Of a stretch of 64,000 nucleotides of DNA, positions 63,447 through 64,000 are shown one piece after another. Source of the DNA: Photobacterium indicum (lineage in GTDB: Bacteria; Pseudomonadota; Gammaproteobacteria; Enterobacterales; Vibrionaceae); the NCBI RefSeq assembly GCF_003026215.1, contig NZ_PYOC01000011.1, forward strand, positions 62,001-126,000. Reading direction: 5' to 3'. The number at the start of each line of letters is the position of its first letter. The stretch's first letter is position 1. Both the position numbers and the translations under genes were made by a program. The notes under the pieces are model-generated. The model ran no database searches. It saw nothing but the letters and a program-made list of their open reading frames with translations, and had not been told where the DNA came from.

Positions 63447-64000
63447 TTATTGTAAATTTACTTCGACTTGGCCAAAGGCCGGTTTGTAGATAAATGAATG
63501 TCCCGCTTCAACATCTGTTGAACCTGAACCCTTGGTACCAGCCGAAGCTAGTTGGTAATAACGACACTGCTTGCTGGCATCCGAACCTTCAACAGTGACG
63601 TAAAATAAATAGTTGCCATTGGTTGCATCTGACGATGACGTCGTTGCAAGCGGCGGGTTTTGCAATAGGTTATTAATCAGATCTAAACAATCATTCACAT
63701 CAACACTATTTACATCACTTTTGTTACTTGCTTCTAATGCAAATGGATAACCGTCGCGCACTGAATCATCGGCGATAGCTTTGGTTAATGAAAAAACCGT
63801 TCCGTCATAATTTACGACATTCTGGCTGTTATCATCGGCTGGTCGACCATAGGCTTCCCACTGCGCACGGGCAGACAATGCAGCAGTGGCATAACCACCC
63901 GCAATACCTTTAATTGATGACTTTTTAGCTTCATCTGTTACTTGAATAAAGCGTGGCAATGCAACAGCAGATAATAAACCGACAACGATAATGACAATCA
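63447..64000 (-). CDS. mshB: MSHA minor prepilin MshB (5' end outside window)
   Basis: About 184 C-terminal residues are visible. The frame at the right edge reads IVIIVVGLLSAVALPRFIQV, the end of a type IV prepilin N-terminal helix, so the start and cleavage site lie just beyond the window. The body (DEAKKSSIKGIAGGYATAAL) and a Cys pair (DVNDCLDLINN, ASKQCRYYQLASAG) match MshB. It precedes mshA, as in Vibrio cholerae. Confidence 0.88.
   Translation of the reverse strand, partial: IVIIVVGLLSAVALPRFIQVTDEAKKSSIKGIAGGYATAALSARAQWEAYGRPADDNSQNVVNYDGTVFSLTKAIADDSVRDGYPFALEASNKSDVNSVDVNDCLDLINNLLQNPPLATTSSSDATNGNYLFYVTVEGSDASKQCRYYQLASAGTKGSGSTDVEAGHSFIYKPAFGQVEVNLQ

Overview
The window is one contiguous piece of a gammaproteobacterial chromosome. 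Gene order and protein sequences (rplM-rpsI-petABC-sspAB, ZapE/ZapG-DegQ-DegS, a mannose-sensitive haemagglutinin (MSHA) pilus operon next to mreBCD) point to the Vibrionaceae, most likely Photobacterium or a close relative. The species cannot be proven from the sequence alone. Almost all genes are core genes; I see no prophage, insertion sequence, integron, CRISPR array or tRNA.

Layout. (1) 1-12943, minus strand: the division and cell wall (dcw) cluster, read rsmH-ftsL-ftsI-murE-murF-mraY-murD-ftsW-murG-murC-ftsQ, with ftsQ cut by the left edge. mraZ is not at the head of the cluster; a roughly 380-nt leader with a good sigma70 promoter sits there instead. (2) 13501-14880: RNase P RNA (rnpB) and rsmI, minus. 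(3) 14933-18261, plus: lpoA, yraN (apparently frameshifted), diaA, dolP. (4) 18321-23309, minus: sspB, sspA, the cytochrome bc1 genes petCBA, and rpsI-rplM with a structured leader. (5) 23599-28155: zapE (minus), then zapG, degQ and degS (plus); degQ has a near-perfect sigmaE promoter. (6) 28239-32998, minus: murA, ibaG and mlaBCDEF. (7) 33492-42850, plus: yrbG, kdsD, kdsC, lptC, lptA, lptB, rpoN, hpf, ptsN, rapZ, ptsO and mgtE. (8) 42974-53380: pmbA (minus), darP (plus), then tldD, a nitrilase, yhdP, rng and maf (minus). (9) 53486-64000, minus: mreB-mreC-mreD and, upstream of them, the MSHA minor pilin, pilin and adhesin genes mshB-A-C-D-O-P-Q, with mshB cut by the right edge.

Together this is an envelope-building region: peptidoglycan precursors and septal synthesis (mur, fts, lpoA, mre, murA), outer-membrane lipid traffic (mla, yhdP, dolP), LPS core sugar and export (kdsD/C, lptCAB), periplasmic quality control (degQ, degS) and a surface pilus. 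Respiration (petABC), ribosome genes and nitrogen/sigma54 signalling (rpoN, ptsN, ptsO, rapZ) are interspersed.

The region is mostly conventional. The points most worth checking are the yraN frameshift at an A7 tract, the two stacked hairpins just after the major pilin gene mshA, the sigmaE promoter with overlapping inverted repeat before degQ, the structured rplM leader, the mraZ-less dcw leader, and the domain make-up of the giant MshQ protein. No wholly new system could be demonstrated.
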